Counted from the stretch's first letter, positions 11,203 through 24,089 are shown. The stretch is 60,000 nucleotides of DNA from Lineus longissimus (GCF_910592395.1 NC_088316.1:560001-620000); one strand, 5' to 3'. Notes: generated from the letters alone by a model not told the origin. A program made the numbers and translations.

Positions 11203-11263
11203 ATGTATCTTCACGCGATTCGAAGTTTTGCTGTGGTTTTTCTGATGGGATTCCTAAACCAAT
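11203..11263 (+). CDS. candidate first coding exon encoding a signal peptide
   Basis: The ATG at 11203 (A at -3) opens MYLHAIRSFAVVFLMGFLNQ: a short basic start, then a hydrophobic core, as in a secretory signal or anchor. After 20 codons plus one base the frame runs into a strong donor, T|GTAAGTA (11264). This pattern is common for the first exon of secreted animal proteins. No partner exon could be identified downstream and no promoter element is clear, so the call is tentative. Confidence -1.
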
Positions 11264-13196
11264 GTAAGTAAAATTACATAACATTTAACATGATTGATCA
11301 TTTAAAATTAGCAACAGAAAAGTGCTGTCCTATGTCATTTCAAGGAAGTTTTATTGTACCCGATGGTCATTTTAATAGTTTAAGTTTATCAGTACCATCC
11401 ATTTCAACACTTGGTTTAAAATTCTTTGAACAATCGCTGTGGGGAATGCGGGTCTGTCGGCGTTGTGCGTCCGCTCGGAATTCCTTGGAGACTTTAGAAT
11501 TGTCGGACAGCGGCGATAAATCGGGCAATCGGGCCTTGTTTGACAATCAGACATGTAACACCGCAGTCTTAATATCTTTGATGGTAGTAACCCAGTAGCC
11601 CTTTCGATCAACCGACCCCTGGGCTCGTAGTAGTTTTTGATTTCTTTGGACGGCAAGATTTGAAAAAAAAAGACAGTAGAGGGTGAGGGTTGACGATAGG
11701 TACCACCATTGTGGCCAACATTTGGAATCCTAAAGCAATTGTAACTCCTTCAAAATGAAGTGAATGTCCATTTAAAACCTGGGAGGATGTTCTCTGGAAA
11801 ACAAAAACTGACTCCCGCCCTTGAAATTGCTATTCACTTTGTTTTGAAAGTGATTTGATTGCTTTTAGATTTCAAGTTCTAGCCAAAATGGTGGTACCTA
11901 TAGCCAACCCTTAAGGAATAACACAAGCAAGGTTAACACCAGCATTTATGGAGCTTCTTCGTAACCTATTTAGTTCCTCTGAGATGGACGACTTAAAGCG
12001 ATTGCCAACAGAACATTTCAGTTTTTCTTTGTGACATCCTGTATACTGACGAATTGTTCGTTGCAAAGGACATTTTGCATTTTGTTTATCGAGTTTTATA
12101 GTATCTGTTTTTCCATAAGAAATTTATTAGTCTCACAATATGCCACTCAATCGGTTAACTGTCTGGTATTGGGGTATTCAAGATAACATATTGATTCCAA
12201 ACAGGAAAAAACATAGCAACCTTTTGAATAAATCTCTGTGCAACAAAACGAAGAACTTTTTGTTAAAGAACCAAATTGACATTTTGATCGAGGCAGTTAT
12301 GGATGTTTGCAAGTGGAAGTGTGTTTCTTGTAACGGTGTATTTTTACCTGATATCAAAGACCTAGGTGTTGATTGTGAAGAGAGGTAATTTAATCGAACT
12401 TCCTTGGAAGGAATGGGATATTCCCGGAGAAATAAGTTGATTTATATCTTATTCTACCAGGTGCAAAAACTCTCGTTGCTAGTTGTTATTAGTTCCATCA
12501 CTCTAATAGGGAGGCTGAGAACAGCTAGTTATCACGGGTCCTTATTATGTACGTACGGATAAACTCTTTAGAAAAGGGAAGGAATCTTGTGTACATTCCC
12601 ATCCGTAGGATCGGCGATAAATCCCTGAAATCAATCTCCCTAATGCTAGAGAGATAACTGACTGTCGATTTCTGTACCAGCATCCCACACTGTCCGAGAA
12701 TCGGGAATACTTGAATAATAGCGGAGAATCAGATTTAAGGAGGCCTAGGATCGGGAATAAGGAATGGGAATGTCTGTCCATCCCGTGCCATATCTCAGAA
12801 ATACCCGACCGTCCAATGTTGTTGTTTTGCGGGGAGGGATTTACGTTAGTCCTGCCGTGAACGGTTGACCTGCGGTGCGACTTAGCCCGTCAAGTGGCAT
12901 ACTTGCTGTCAAAGGTGAACTAAAGCTTGAGATTTGATTATAGGCCTAGTAAAGCTATGATCCGATTTCAGATAGAACACCGTACTATATACACTTCGCA
13001 AAGGAAAAATAATACGGCTTGTTTCCCTATGAGTTTTTCTTTTGTTTAGACTCCAGTTATTTTACGACCCTCACCATGAGTTGGCGACGCTTCATTCTGG
13101 ATTATTGCTTTGCATTCCTTCTCTGTACCTATATCTTTACTTGGCTTTTCATAGTAGTTACTGCTGGCTTATTCTATTCTTTACATACGTTGCACA
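11264..13196. other. non-coding stretch, no gene recognised
   Basis: Any intron of the candidate exon at 11203 would start here. An 82-codon frame at 12140-12388 ends in a Cys-containing segment (CKWKCVSC) but has no convincing splice acceptor and no recognised family. A weak, imperfect inverted similarity lies around 12590-12780. Confidence -1.
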
Positions 13197-13220
13197 TACT
13201 TACTTACTTACTTACTTACT
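13197..13220. repeat. (TACT)6 microsatellite
   Basis: Six perfect TACT units. On the minus strand it reads (AGTA)n and directly follows a LINE-like terminal region, so it may be that element's 3' simple-repeat tail rather than an independent microsatellite. Confidence -1.
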
Positions 13221-13460
13221 TTAGTCCTGGCAAGTCGTGCCTTCGGAGGCACCTCGTCTTTCGATGTTAAGCTACTCTCTCCTTTTCTACCGTTTTGGTT
13301 GTCAGGTCTCTTTTGGCGGCCACGATTCTTTTCCAGTCAGCTGTCCATCCATCTTGACCCTCAACCCGGTCCCTCAATGTATTGACATTGCTCAGCGTAC
13401 AGACAACGCGCGTCAATACATGATGGGCGGAGGCTACGGAGGCAATACCGCTGGAAGTTC
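13197..13460 (-). mobile_element. decayed non-LTR retrotransposon 3' end (tentative)
   Basis: On the minus strand a frame ending at TAA (13267-13269) reads DGWTADWKRIVAAKRDL near its end. This is a Trp/Lys/Arg-rich tail of the sort seen at the C-terminus of LINE reverse transcriptases. About 50 bases after the stop comes a (TAAG)n-type tail, typical of LINE 3' termini in marine invertebrates. No reverse-transcriptase motif is visible, so at most a 5'-truncated copy is present. The call rests on layout more than on homology. Confidence -1.
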
Positions 13461-16400
13461 AGTGTGCTGTCCATCGGACTACAATCCTTTGAAGTGTGCC
13501 TATAGTGGCATTCGGCACCAATCCAGCGCCGTCTTCAAACCATTATGGCGATTGGTGTGTTTCCCGTTCTTTGGGGTAAGGTCTGTGTTGCTGATCCCGC
13601 TGTCTGGGCCAAAACATCCCTTAGATTCTGTGGAAACTTTTGTACATAAATCAAACTGTCATGATTGTGCATATCACCAAAAATTGTCATATTTTTGATC
13701 TTGCTGAAGCAAGGTTATTCGTGCCCCTTCAGATCATTGGACCATTTAAAGATTATTTCTATACCTATTCAGTTGTAATTAGTCATTCGATAAAGAAAAT
13801 GTTACATAGTCCCAAACAATTATTTTCCAGACCATAATAAATATTTGATACACGTTTTTTATTGTTATTTCATGTTACACCTATCCTTTGGTACGAAACT
13901 CGCCAACATTTGTTTTGGTACACGGGGACAGTTCCACTGGCGTTTGACTCAGAGAGTCAACATAAATAACCCATTCATTCACAACTGCCACACGGTTCTA
14001 AAAACATCAAATAATACATTCACATCCATTTGGTACTCAGCAATATTTCATCAGTATTTTTACTAGAAATATGAGTGTTAGTTAATTGTGTTACTGTCAG
14101 ATTGCAGTAGTTCACCGATATTTGAATATCTATTATGATTTATATATTTTTATCAAGTAATGTGGAAAGGTATAACCAGGCGCCACCCCAATTAGGGTAG
14201 GGAAGGGTAGATTTCCTTCGAGCGCCAATGCGAGAACGCCCGCATCACAGCTTTGTTATTTCATGTTTCACAGCCGCCGAACCGAACCAACAACAGCCTT
14301 TGCCTTGCGATGTCGCTTGTGCTGTATGAGTCAAGCAAAATTGCATGTGATTTTTACAAAGGGTGATATTTTAGACTCTCTCAAATGTAATCGCTGACAG
14401 TTACACCGCTAATCTAAAGTCAAGTGCTCAGTTTTCCCATGTTTATGACCACATAAGCACTTTAAAGGAGAATTGGCGTCAAACTGTTATGATTTGAAGT
14501 GACATTGTAAGGGCCTAGTAAAAATATTGTCAAAGCTTTTGAAAACTTACATATTATTTGCCTGTCGTTCACACGTCGCTAAGAGGCATTTAACCCAAAA
14601 TAAGGCGTTTATGCGTTAAAATAGGCAGCATGTTTAACCTGTAAACAATCGAAAGTGTTTTTTGCTGGTTGGATATAATGGGGTTGATATCTTTTTATTT
14701 TAGAGCTAAATGGTGGTTAAGGAAGTTTTGAGTTGAACAGTACTGTACATGTAATGTAAATGTTTTGCATTTGATCAGAAGAACTTGAGCCGAGACGGAG
14801 ACGTTCTGTGTTTCTTGAGTGGCCCATTAACTGTCAGTTTCGATGTACACCATCAACTCAGTCATGCTAATTGCTTCAAATTCATTAATAATGTAAGGGT
14901 ACGAATTGAAATAAAATATCCGGTTGATTTCAAATTGGTTACATTTTTCACTTGCATTGTAAACAGGTTGCAACTGATGTAAAGAAAACGAACTTTGTCT
15001 GTACATGTAGGCCCTACCTTTCTATTTAGTACTCAAATGAAAGGTAACATGTATTGAGGCCACCAAATATCACATTCCTGTTAGAATAAGGGAATAATCT
15101 ACAGATCAAATTATAAAGATAATGTTTCGTGACATCTTGTACATAGTCAACTGCCCAAGTTGTCGGCTCAATCGAGCTCGATCAGAAATTATGGCTCCAG
15201 CCTTCTGCTCCAAAGCCAGCATCAGCGCTCATGGAATAGCTGCCTGTAATGCAGGGCGTGATAGACAGGATGCCTCAGACAGCTTGTAGCCGACGGATAA
15301 AACTGTCATATCTTGAAGAGCTTTTTTCTGGTATCATCTTCTGGTCTGTATTTAGCGCCGTAGTCCACAGCGGTTATTTGATAAAATGAGTGCTTCAGCG
15401 AAATAAGGAGTTATAAGTTCCACAACTGCGTCAGTAAAAACAGTCCAATCGTTTATAACAAGTAAGGCACTATTACTTGGTGTCAACTTTAACGTGGCGT
15501 CCGATGGACCTAACTGGAGGAAATCCGCGAGTTAAAGTTAGCAACGAATTGGTGACTTTACTTCTTTTAAACAACTGGACACAGGTACAAATTATTGGTG
15601 TATATATGATTCAATGAGCAGGGGCTACAGGAAAATATAGTATCATTTCTACCAGTTCTGGTATAATTGCCTTAAGACACCTTCCCCTCCCCCTGCCCGA
15701 GTCCTAACATAAACAGTTTGTACAGGAGCCCTGATGGCGCAATGTTTTACCTGAAAATACAATCCTAGCAAGTCCTTTCACCTCCCTAACATTGTTACGA
15801 ATGTGTAACACATTGATGTATGGACTATCCCATAACAAAACCCAGTACGAAAACATAAAAGAGACACTAATCATCTTTTATAGGCGACATCCCACGTTAT
15901 GAAAAGTCTTCCTGATGCAAAATGACATTAATACCTCTCCTGTTCTGGCCGGTCAATAGGGACACCCATCTCAGCCCGGAATGGCGTCGTATGCATTCCT
16001 GGCACGAGGCAGGGGCATGCGCTACATGACATCCTGTCAGTTCGATTCCACCAAGTGTTAAATGGTTGTGTAGCGGTGGGGATGACCAACATCAACAACA
16101 ACAATAGGAACCTCGCAAATAGTTGCTTCGAATGCCATCGTCCGATAAAAGTACACTTTTCACGTTGCTCTTATATCATGCCATCTCTGTTCTTCGATAT
16201 CGGATGTTACACAAAACAGATTTGGTCGTAGTGGTTGACAACACACTTTATTCCTGATGTGATATCGTGTACTCGTTTTCGTAAAGGTACACAATGCCAT
16301 ATCTTGTATTTTCCGTATCACCAGATATCCTAAATGAACAAAATACCATGTCCGGGAATTGTAAGCCTCGTATTACCACGTAAACAGGTGAAGATTATCT

Positions 16401-19400
16401 TTTTACAGAGAGATGATCGTCCGAGAATAGCTTATAACAGGCTCGTGGTCAGTGTTGCATGAGTGTCAAGTCATTGTGTACGGTGGACTCATTGACAAGA
16501 GGGATATGGTGGAAAATTCCAATCATTTAAGAAATTGTGTCATGACAGTTATAGTGCTTAACATCCTCTTACTTTGACTGCAACCAAAACATTTGAGATG
16601 ATATCTGATTGCCTTACCTTGCTGTCTCATTTGACCGTAAGCTGCTAATAGTTTCTTGGCAACCGAACTCCATCATTGTTAAAACCATTGCTGTTACCAT
16701 GGCATTCCATCCTATGCTACACGATTATGTACCCTTCATCGGAGCTGATTTGTCCACTGTTCAAATTTCTTGCTCATCCTTTTTTAAGTTTCTGTCTCCT
16801 AGAACCTTCTGGTCTGTCCTAACATGCCATCTTTAAAGCCAGTGCATATTCTTTAAAACATTTGTGTACATTGTATCACCATTACATAAAAAACATGACC
16901 ACTTTTGGATTGGTTAAAGATTTCTGTAATCCTAAGTGAAAATTCATGAGCCTTGGAATGCCATCCTGAGCCTGAGGGCCTTTCACTTGTCACTTACCGT
17001 ACAGACTGCTACAGTTAACGCCTCCGCCGCTAATCCAATAGCTTAGGCAGTCAGTCTTCCATTGACCCTATCGCCCACTGCGCAAACGGCTTGATCAAAT
17101 TGCCTCAGAAATAACGAGATCCTTTCTTAGGGTATCTCTCTCGTCTAGATTGGGCTGAAGCCGTGAATGGCGGGATCACCATCGCTATTCTAGCGGTGTC
17201 AAGTAATGTTAATAGTGGAACGGAATAAAGACTCTAAATTCACTGATCTAAGATAGGTCGGTGATGTTTTCAAGTCAGTCTCGAGAATAAGCACATGGTC
17301 CAATGTTTAGTGTAGAAAGACAATGTTCTCTCAGTGAGGAACCATCCATAACCTGTACTCTTGTATCACATGAATCATGATTTCATAAAGTGAGACGTTG
17401 TATGATACATACGGCGGTTTTTATAGTGTTTTCCACTGGCGAGGGTACCTTCACAACAGCTGTCACTTTAGGTCTGACAGAGGCACGTTGGCTGCTGTCA
17501 TTCAGAACCTGAGCTTGACCTGTGAAGGACAAAGTGGCATGTGATCTAACCACAAAAGAGTGTCCCTGAAGAAGACCTTTACAAGTCTTCAAAGAAATCG
17601 AAACAATATCTTCTCATACGTTGAAATACTTCATTTTTCAAAAGTCGGACGGCCCTTGCTCATCTTAACCAGGAGACAACTAGAACCTTAAAAGTGACCC
17701 ATGGGATTTCTTCATTGCCCTTCTATCAATGTATGAAGAAAGCTTTGACGACCACGCAAAAACACAACTGGTCGCATCCACTTTAACTGAGCGGATAAGC
17801 CTGCGTTTGCCGTCTCTCAAAGCGATCGGATTTCGGCCGGCCAAGCTACTGAGACACGCGACGGCTGATGTGGTTTGCGAAAGAATGCAAGGATATTTGA
17901 GCAGCTGGCTTCAGCCGCTAAACAAGCTTACTGGATTTATCATAGGAGGGAAATCTTTTGCGTTGTGCGCATAAAAGCTAGTTAACCCACTCGGTCATCA
18001 TTCATAGCAATACAAGTTGGCTTACAGGACACAGCTTTCTAGAAATATTGCCACTTCAAAAAAATAACGTCGGGCTGTTTTTCCAAGGTTGATGAATGTA
18101 CACATGCGACATGGTGTCGTTTCGTTATCCGCTCGTCAGTGTAAATTGAACAAGACGTGGCTCATTTCAATATCAAACATCAAAATATGAGTTTTTATCA
18201 AATTAACAAACTGCTGTGTATTTTAATTTGGACTGACGTTCACCATCTTGAAGTCTTCATGTATGATAGCTTTGAGATTAAGATGAAAGGAACCTTAAGT
18301 TTCTATGCATGATTGGAACCTTTGTACGTCGGTAAACACTACTCAGGGTATAACCTATGTTTGAGATGTTATTAAGGAATATTTTGGATTCAAGTTTCCA
18401 GTCATTATTGGAAAGTGTATCTTGATCATCTCAAGTTACACTAACAACTAATGCACTCACAATACAACTCACCAGCATTCATAAGTCGAATCCATTGAAA
18501 TCTATTCAAAGTGAAAAATACTCTGAAAACAAGTTGTTTAAAAGCGAAGCTCCCTGTCATGATCCATGCAGTACATCGCTTTCCACCCGTCGCGACAGGC
18601 GTCACTTCTCCCCACAGAAGTTCCCAATGGCCTTGGAGCCAACACATTGATTTGACGGCCGATCGCCTTTGATCTCTGTATTCAGGTGCAAGAACTGAAC
18701 AAGAAATGACGGCTCTCGTTAGGCGACAAAACAAATCGTACTTCAAATTATTTTTTAGACATCGATTCAGAAAAAGGATCCACGCCGGATTTTCGTCTTG
18801 TTTACTTTCCTCATGTAGTCGGATCCAATTGCTGTCCACCATTTGTTGTTCCGTTTTCTTGACATGACCTCAGAGTTTAATGGAAATGACGCCTATACCA
18901 CGACGGACGTACAGACGTAGCGCGGCGCCTGTCGGGGCAAAGGAGACAAAATATGTAGGGCAGTTATTTTGATATCTCTCTACAGAGAGATAAAAGGGCA
19001 ATATGAGTGCCATTGTTCCCATGTGTTCTTGACAGTGACTTCAGGGTTCGATCGAAATAATACTGGAGCCAAATTTTAAAAGGAAACGTCGCCTAGCGCG
19101 ACGAGCGTTAGGCGTAGGGCATACGCATATATTGACGACAAGAACAAAGACTCCGGAAGAATTTGGGTACTCGACGATGTGGTCTTGACATTTGCCCTTG
19201 GCGAAAGCTCTTTTATGTTATCAGCGAGGGAAGCGGGAGGTGTCGTATCATGTGTACATGTCAAGAGAGATCCTATTGTTTTACATGTATTGTTGAAGGC
19301 TTGTGCATTCACATCCTATGTTGAAGAGAAAAACCCCTAAGTACAGTCATGTTCTTCGCAAACGGACTGTTTATATTCGCTTAAATGTCTGAAGTTAACA

Positions 19401-20112
19401 GTAGATTTTGAAGAACAGCTTCATATTTTCTGTGCAATTTGCTGTCTTCTCAAAAACACTTGTGCCGCTCCTACAACTGGTTGGTTCCCTACAATAATCA
19501 GTGGTACCATCACGACAAATATTGAATAAGTAAGCGATACTACTGAAATTCAAACTGCTGCTGTCGACGAAATGAATTCCGTCAATACGCTCTATGTGTT
19601 TTTAGGATTATTAATTCATCGCGGAGCAAACACGCGATGATGCAATTATTCCGATCCCGGGAAGACCGACGTGGCCTTACGCTGAATTTAAATAGATTGT
19701 AAACAAATCACGACAGAAAAAGTTTCGATTTGTATTTGTGAAATTAAAAAATTGATGATTGGGAAAGAAAGCTTAAAGTGCATGATTGTAACTTCTGTTG
19801 ATGCAATGGTGGAAGCCCTGTGATTGGCTAGTACAGCCAACCTGATAAAACCCGAGGTGAGTACCGCGTATGGTACCTGCCTCTATGTTCGATGCGGAGG
19901 TGAGGAAGGGTGTTTGGTCAGCCGGAATCAAAGATTAAACGAATTTGATGAATTCGATAAATTGGTCATCATGGGTATCTTTAGGTCGTAGTTATTGCAA
20001 TCGATTATGTCTTCTTAATGTCGTCACCCTCCTGCGATAGTTGCCTGACTCACTTTTCGGCCATTTTGAGTTTTTTTCCCAAGTCACCCCTCCAAAAGCT
20101 TGGCACCCACAA
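13461..20112. other. long non-coding stretch, no gene recognised
   Basis: No exon or RNA gene can be supported. Two diverged copies of a short segment containing TTCTTGACA...GAC-TCAGGGTT lie about 170 bases apart (18856 and 19026). A GTTCGATTCC box followed by an AAC-rich stretch near 16040-16110 hints at a SINE relic. A minus-strand frame of 133 codons (18441-18842) and a plus frame at 17729-17974 have no recognisable family. Confidence -1.
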
Positions 20113-20257
20113 TAAAAATGCCTAAGTCATTGACCAATCAGAACCCTGTATCCAGCTCAATATGTCGATGTGCCTATCTCAGTTATGTGAGTTAGGCAAT
20201 TTAACACACAAAGTAAAATTGCCTATCTCGGAAAATATCATGATTTAGGCATTTTTA
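20113..20257. mobile_element. TA-flanked short MITE (mariner/Tc1-type layout)
   Basis: Inverted ends read AAAATGCCTAAGTCAT on the left and AAAATGCCTAAATCAT on the right (reverse-complemented), each bordered by TA as expected for a Tc1/mariner-type target duplication. The element is about 145 bp. Internal GCCTATCTC segments recur near each end. No coding capacity. The family assignment rests on TA flanks and size only. Confidence -1.
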
Positions 20258-20815
20258 TACCAAAAAACCAGATGGCGGACTGCATTTCAAAAAGGTTCCT
20301 AATCTCATCCGATTCTGTTTTGAAATCGTTGCTATGAAAAATGTCGTGCTGCACAGAATGTCAACACAGCCACGGCCTCGATGATGATACGGAGGCGGAA
20401 TTCAAAATTCGGCATTATTAATAGAGACGCTAACAATTGTATCTTCTCTTTCAATCATATCGATTGAAAGGCATGCATTTTCCATTCTGCAGTAGCGTCA
20501 TCGATAATTTACGATATCCTTGACGTGCACATTTCAAAGTACCACATTTTTAAAAAGCGATACCGGATACAGTTGTTTCTATACGATCGCAGTTGTTGCT
20601 TCATATTCAAGAGACTGGTTAAGGTATTGGATGTGTATGTTGTGTGGTTGAGTCACAAACACTCATTAAGCTCGTTAAACCGCACTTTTGGTTTGAAAAT
20701 ATCTAAGTTTTGGGATCGACACCTCAATATCAAGTACCGGACAGCCCCATCCATCTCACGCGGCTGAGATTGCTAACGTACCAAATGATGCTATAATTTA
20801 CAATTTGGAATTGAG
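20258..20815. other. non-coding spacer between two MITEs
   Basis: An 80-codon frame at 20525-20767 has no recognisable family. Nothing else stands out between the two inverted-repeat elements. Confidence -1.
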
Positions 20816-21158
20816 TTAAAGGGAACTGGAACCGCCGAGCGATTTATTCAACTTTTCGACTTTCACCGCCCGAGAAAGTCAAACTTCCAACTTCCTATTC
20901 GAGTTCAGATTTGTAGCTCCGCCCCCAGTGCCCGAGCATGCGCAGTTCAATTTGTTATTATTGAGAATCATGTGAGAATCACGTGAGTCATGCGATCTTT
21001 CATTCATGAGTTTTCGTAGTAAATTCCATAGTAGTGACGTCACTCAATGATTGACAGCTAGGCGCCATGTTTCATTCATGCCTCGTTCTGATCACCCGAT
21101 ACGCGGGAAATGAAAACGAGGTCATACGAACTGGCTTGGCGGTTCCAGTTCCCTTTAA
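20816..21158. mobile_element. TTAA-flanked MITE with perfect inverted ends (piggyBac-type)
   Basis: The element is 343 bp including flanks. It begins TTAA-AGGGAACTGGAACC and ends with the exact reverse complement. The inverted ends match over 21 bases including the TTAA, then diverge after one more mismatch. A TTAA duplication at both ends is diagnostic for piggyBac-superfamily insertion. The interior has ACGTGA/TCACGT-like and GTGACGTCAC-like palindromic stretches but no transposase frame, so it depends on a transposase made elsewhere. Intact ends suggest fairly recent movement. Confidence -1.
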
Positions 21159-21655
21159 GCATTGCATGAGTGTGATTTTCTAGGATGCTTAAAGGGGGTC
21201 TGTGGGGAAGAGCTGGGGATTAAATTGGTGGTCTTCACGCGACTCAATCTGACCCGTCCGCCATGTTTCAAGCGCCTTCAGATATGATAGACGACCAGCA
21301 GGCCGCAGTGGCGCTACCAACAGACCACTGGATGTGGAGCACAGCGAGACCATAGTTCGAAATCGAATGCCACCTCATCAGACAGTTCCTCAATACACGC
21401 ATGGTTTTAATACTACAAAGCGGGAAGTTGTTTCGCGTCTTTAAAACTCGAAAAATAACTGCGTGCTCCTATAATCATCACAGGGTGTCATGTTCATCTC
21501 CTGATGATGTATCTTATGAATTCACTTTGCCAATATTGTAAAAGGGCATATTTTAAAGGCCACTTTGAAACTGAAAACGGTACAGATGGCACAAAAGACG
21601 CCATTCTGTCAAGCTTGTTCGTGAAATAAATAACTGAAAGATATGTTTGTTTACA

Positions 21656-21750
21656 ACAATGGCTCCATGGCATATTGGATAAGACGGCATGGATCAAGTG
21701 TCGAGGGTTCCGAGTTCGAACCCGCTCGAGGAATCTTTTTCATTTTTTCT
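21656..21750 (+). repeat. degenerate tRNA-like sequence, likely tRNA-derived SINE head
   Basis: An A-box-like TGGCATATTGGATAAG is followed about 35 bases later by a B-box-like GAGTTCGAACCC, then T-rich runs (TTTTTC, ATTTTTTC) able to end RNA polymerase III transcription. An anticodon-type stem GGCAT/GTGTC pairs with wobbles. However, position 33 is not T, the T-arm does not pair and no matching acceptor stem exists. It is therefore a tRNA relic or SINE promoter rather than a functional tRNA gene. Confidence -1.
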
Positions 21751-23880
21751 TTACACGAGAGCGTCTCTGTGATTTGTCTCGTCAATGAACCTGTTGTTTG
21801 TGCAGTCAAGTGAGACCAGTCGCTGGGTGTCTATCATGTTTCAAGTGCAGTTGGTCGTTTGATGGTCGGGCGTTTGAATTTTCTAACGTGGCTGTTTGGG
21901 TTTTTATACATGCATGTCAGCTTTAAGTCCGTGCTTCAACTGGTATCATAAATGCAGGGCGGGCATGTGATCATCTTCTATTGTACTGAAATCGGGTCGT
22001 CCCCTACGTGATCTAACGGAAATGAATCTCAACTAGCTAATATGAGCTTTGGTTGGCGCTGAAATTGCTTCGGTGTAAATTAGCACTTGGTAGTGTGATC
22101 CACTGGGAGCGCGACGTTGAAGCATCGCTTATTGATAATCTCACGGGGCTGGATTATGTGGAAGAGAGCGCTAAGAGGTTTTGTATCGAGGCCGATAACG
22201 GGGGTTTAAGAGGTGTTATTATATCAGCTTGCTACTCAAGATATTTGTTTTCTGATATTTGCAAAGTTCTTGTCACCAGAATCGGGAAATGTGCCCTCTT
22301 CTTTGTTGGTTTGATTCGTATATGCAATTGTACAAGGATATTCCACTCATGCCAAACCTCATAAAAATGTTCACCCAGGTCACGTTATTTATCAAGTTGA
22401 AAAAGTTAAAAAAACTTGGTCAAGTTAAAAAACCAGGTGACACAATTTTATACAGATAGCACGTCAGTTCAAATTTCTTTGCTCCGTTCATATAATCAGT
22501 ATATTTCGACGAGGCGGAAACCAGGACATCTGGAGGAAACCTATGCTAAAGACGAGTCGCCCTCTTTACCACATCCAGGTGGAAATCTGCAAAATTATTG
22601 GTCAAAAGGGTCAAAAAGAGTTAGACAGGCATCAAAACTTTCTGTCGGGCGATCTTATGCCCATGCGCCTGCGCTGAAAACATGGCGATCCTTCTCCACC
22701 GGAAATAAGTATCTGTCACGTGATTCCCCAACAGAGAATCTACAAAGGACGTGTGCAAATGTACATGATAGTATACACACATGTTGGTGTTGCTTGATAA
22801 TTCCCTTGCCTTCCTCCAACGGTACCCACGGGACTGAAATCAACCTAAAATCGACACGAAAACTTCCCAAACACGGATTACTTATTTATCGTATTCATAG
22901 AACGGGCTTGATGGCGGCTATCGCATGTCCGCTGACGATTGCCGACCTCGCTAACAAGGCCACTACATTGTACTGGTTGGTATAAAACAATGACTGTTTT
23001 CCAATCACTTAGACGAGGTTGATTCGTACTCTATCACCGGGCTTAGAATCCGGTGTACCGACCTGTTTTCCAACATCGACGATGATTCTCCATCTTAGTA
23101 TCTTCTCAATTAATATTTTTTTCTATAATTTTAAACGGTTTTGAGTGAAGATCCTGAAAAGTCAACTTCTACATCTTCATACGGAAATATAGCACGTTTT
23201 TCTGCTGTAAGGCCATGTCGAACATGGAACATGATTTTCAGTTTTGACCACTTTCTTCCCTGGAAGAATTCGTCGGGTTTTTGTTTGGATGACTGAGTTT
23301 TAATTCGAGGGAAACTACACAGAAAATACACTTGACGTGACGGAAACCACCTTAAAACTCTCCCTAGTCCTCTCTTTCATGACACAGTTCTAAAGGACCA
23401 ATATATGATTAGTAGATGACAATATTTAATTGAAGAAGCAAATTGGATAGATGCATTAGTACCCGGTGTATATATCAGTACAACAATATTTCATCAAGAA
23501 TTTCCCCATCTGAGCAGCCATCGAGCATTACATCCAGTCTAGAAAGTCTCCCTCACAAGTAGCTCGAGGTTAATCCAGCACTTTATGGTACCTGACATTC
23601 CGACTCATCTATCATGAGGCTGGCTGTCTCCCTTGACGGGTACAGTGCGGTAGATTCACCCACATTTATTGAACATCTGTTGTGTCTTCACTATCACAGG
23701 TTTTGTTGCTTTGGGGAGGTGGTGGTGCTGTGAGTCACAACCAGTGTCTTCGGGACCATCACGGCCTCTCGGGAATTGTGCATTCTCCATGCTGTAGCCT
23801 ACCATTAGGCTCCATGGGTGGCGCTGATTAACCACTGACTAATATGTAAAGTCAAGAACTTAGTGAGCCCCCCTTTAGGT
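21751..23880. other. stretch with one long unassigned frame (22416-22985)
   Basis: The plus-strand frame 22416-22985 (189 codons) is the longest unassigned frame outside the transporter. It is rich in Ser/Thr/Arg, has no recognised domain, and overlaps a 71-codon minus frame at 22655-22870. A palindromic TCACGTGA E-box lies at 22716-22723. The frame may be chance, part of a repeat, or sequence near an unrecognised promoter. No splice structure supports it as a gene. Confidence -1.
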
Positions 23881-24025
23881 CGGGGGAGCTCCCCCGAACC
23901 CCCCTACGAGCATATGTTAAGTGCAAGCTCTAACAACTACAGCTGTTACAATGGGGGGACACCCCCCAAACCCCCTCCGTCGACATAGGTTTTTACCAGT
24001 GCGTTGGGGGGAAGCTCCCCCCAAA
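23881..24025. repeat. cluster of three G/C hairpins each followed by AACCCCC
   Basis: Three units: the palindrome CGGGGGAGCTCCCCCG (23881-23896); GGGGGG-ACA-CCCCCC (23953-23967); and TTGGGGGG-AAGCT-CCCCCCAA (24005-24025). Each is followed at once by (A/G)AACCCCC(C). Unit spacing is about 72 and 53 bases. A further G10 run follows at about 24074. The strands could form hairpins or G-quadruplexes. It looks like a repeat family member rather than a gene. Confidence -1.
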
Positions 24026-24089
24026 CCCCCCCCGGTGGACAGTCAACTAGCCCTTCTGTGTCATACTGCTGGAGGGGGGGGGGTGCGAT

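Noticed and set aside
15950-16110. GTTCGATTCC box followed by an AAC-rich tail, like a SINE
   Set aside because: No convincing A box at the right spacing and no second copy in the window. Kept only as a hint in the stretch description.
21656-21740. Functional tRNA gene
   Set aside because: The acceptor stem has no partner, the T-arm does not pair and position 33 is not T, so only a tRNA relic is supported.
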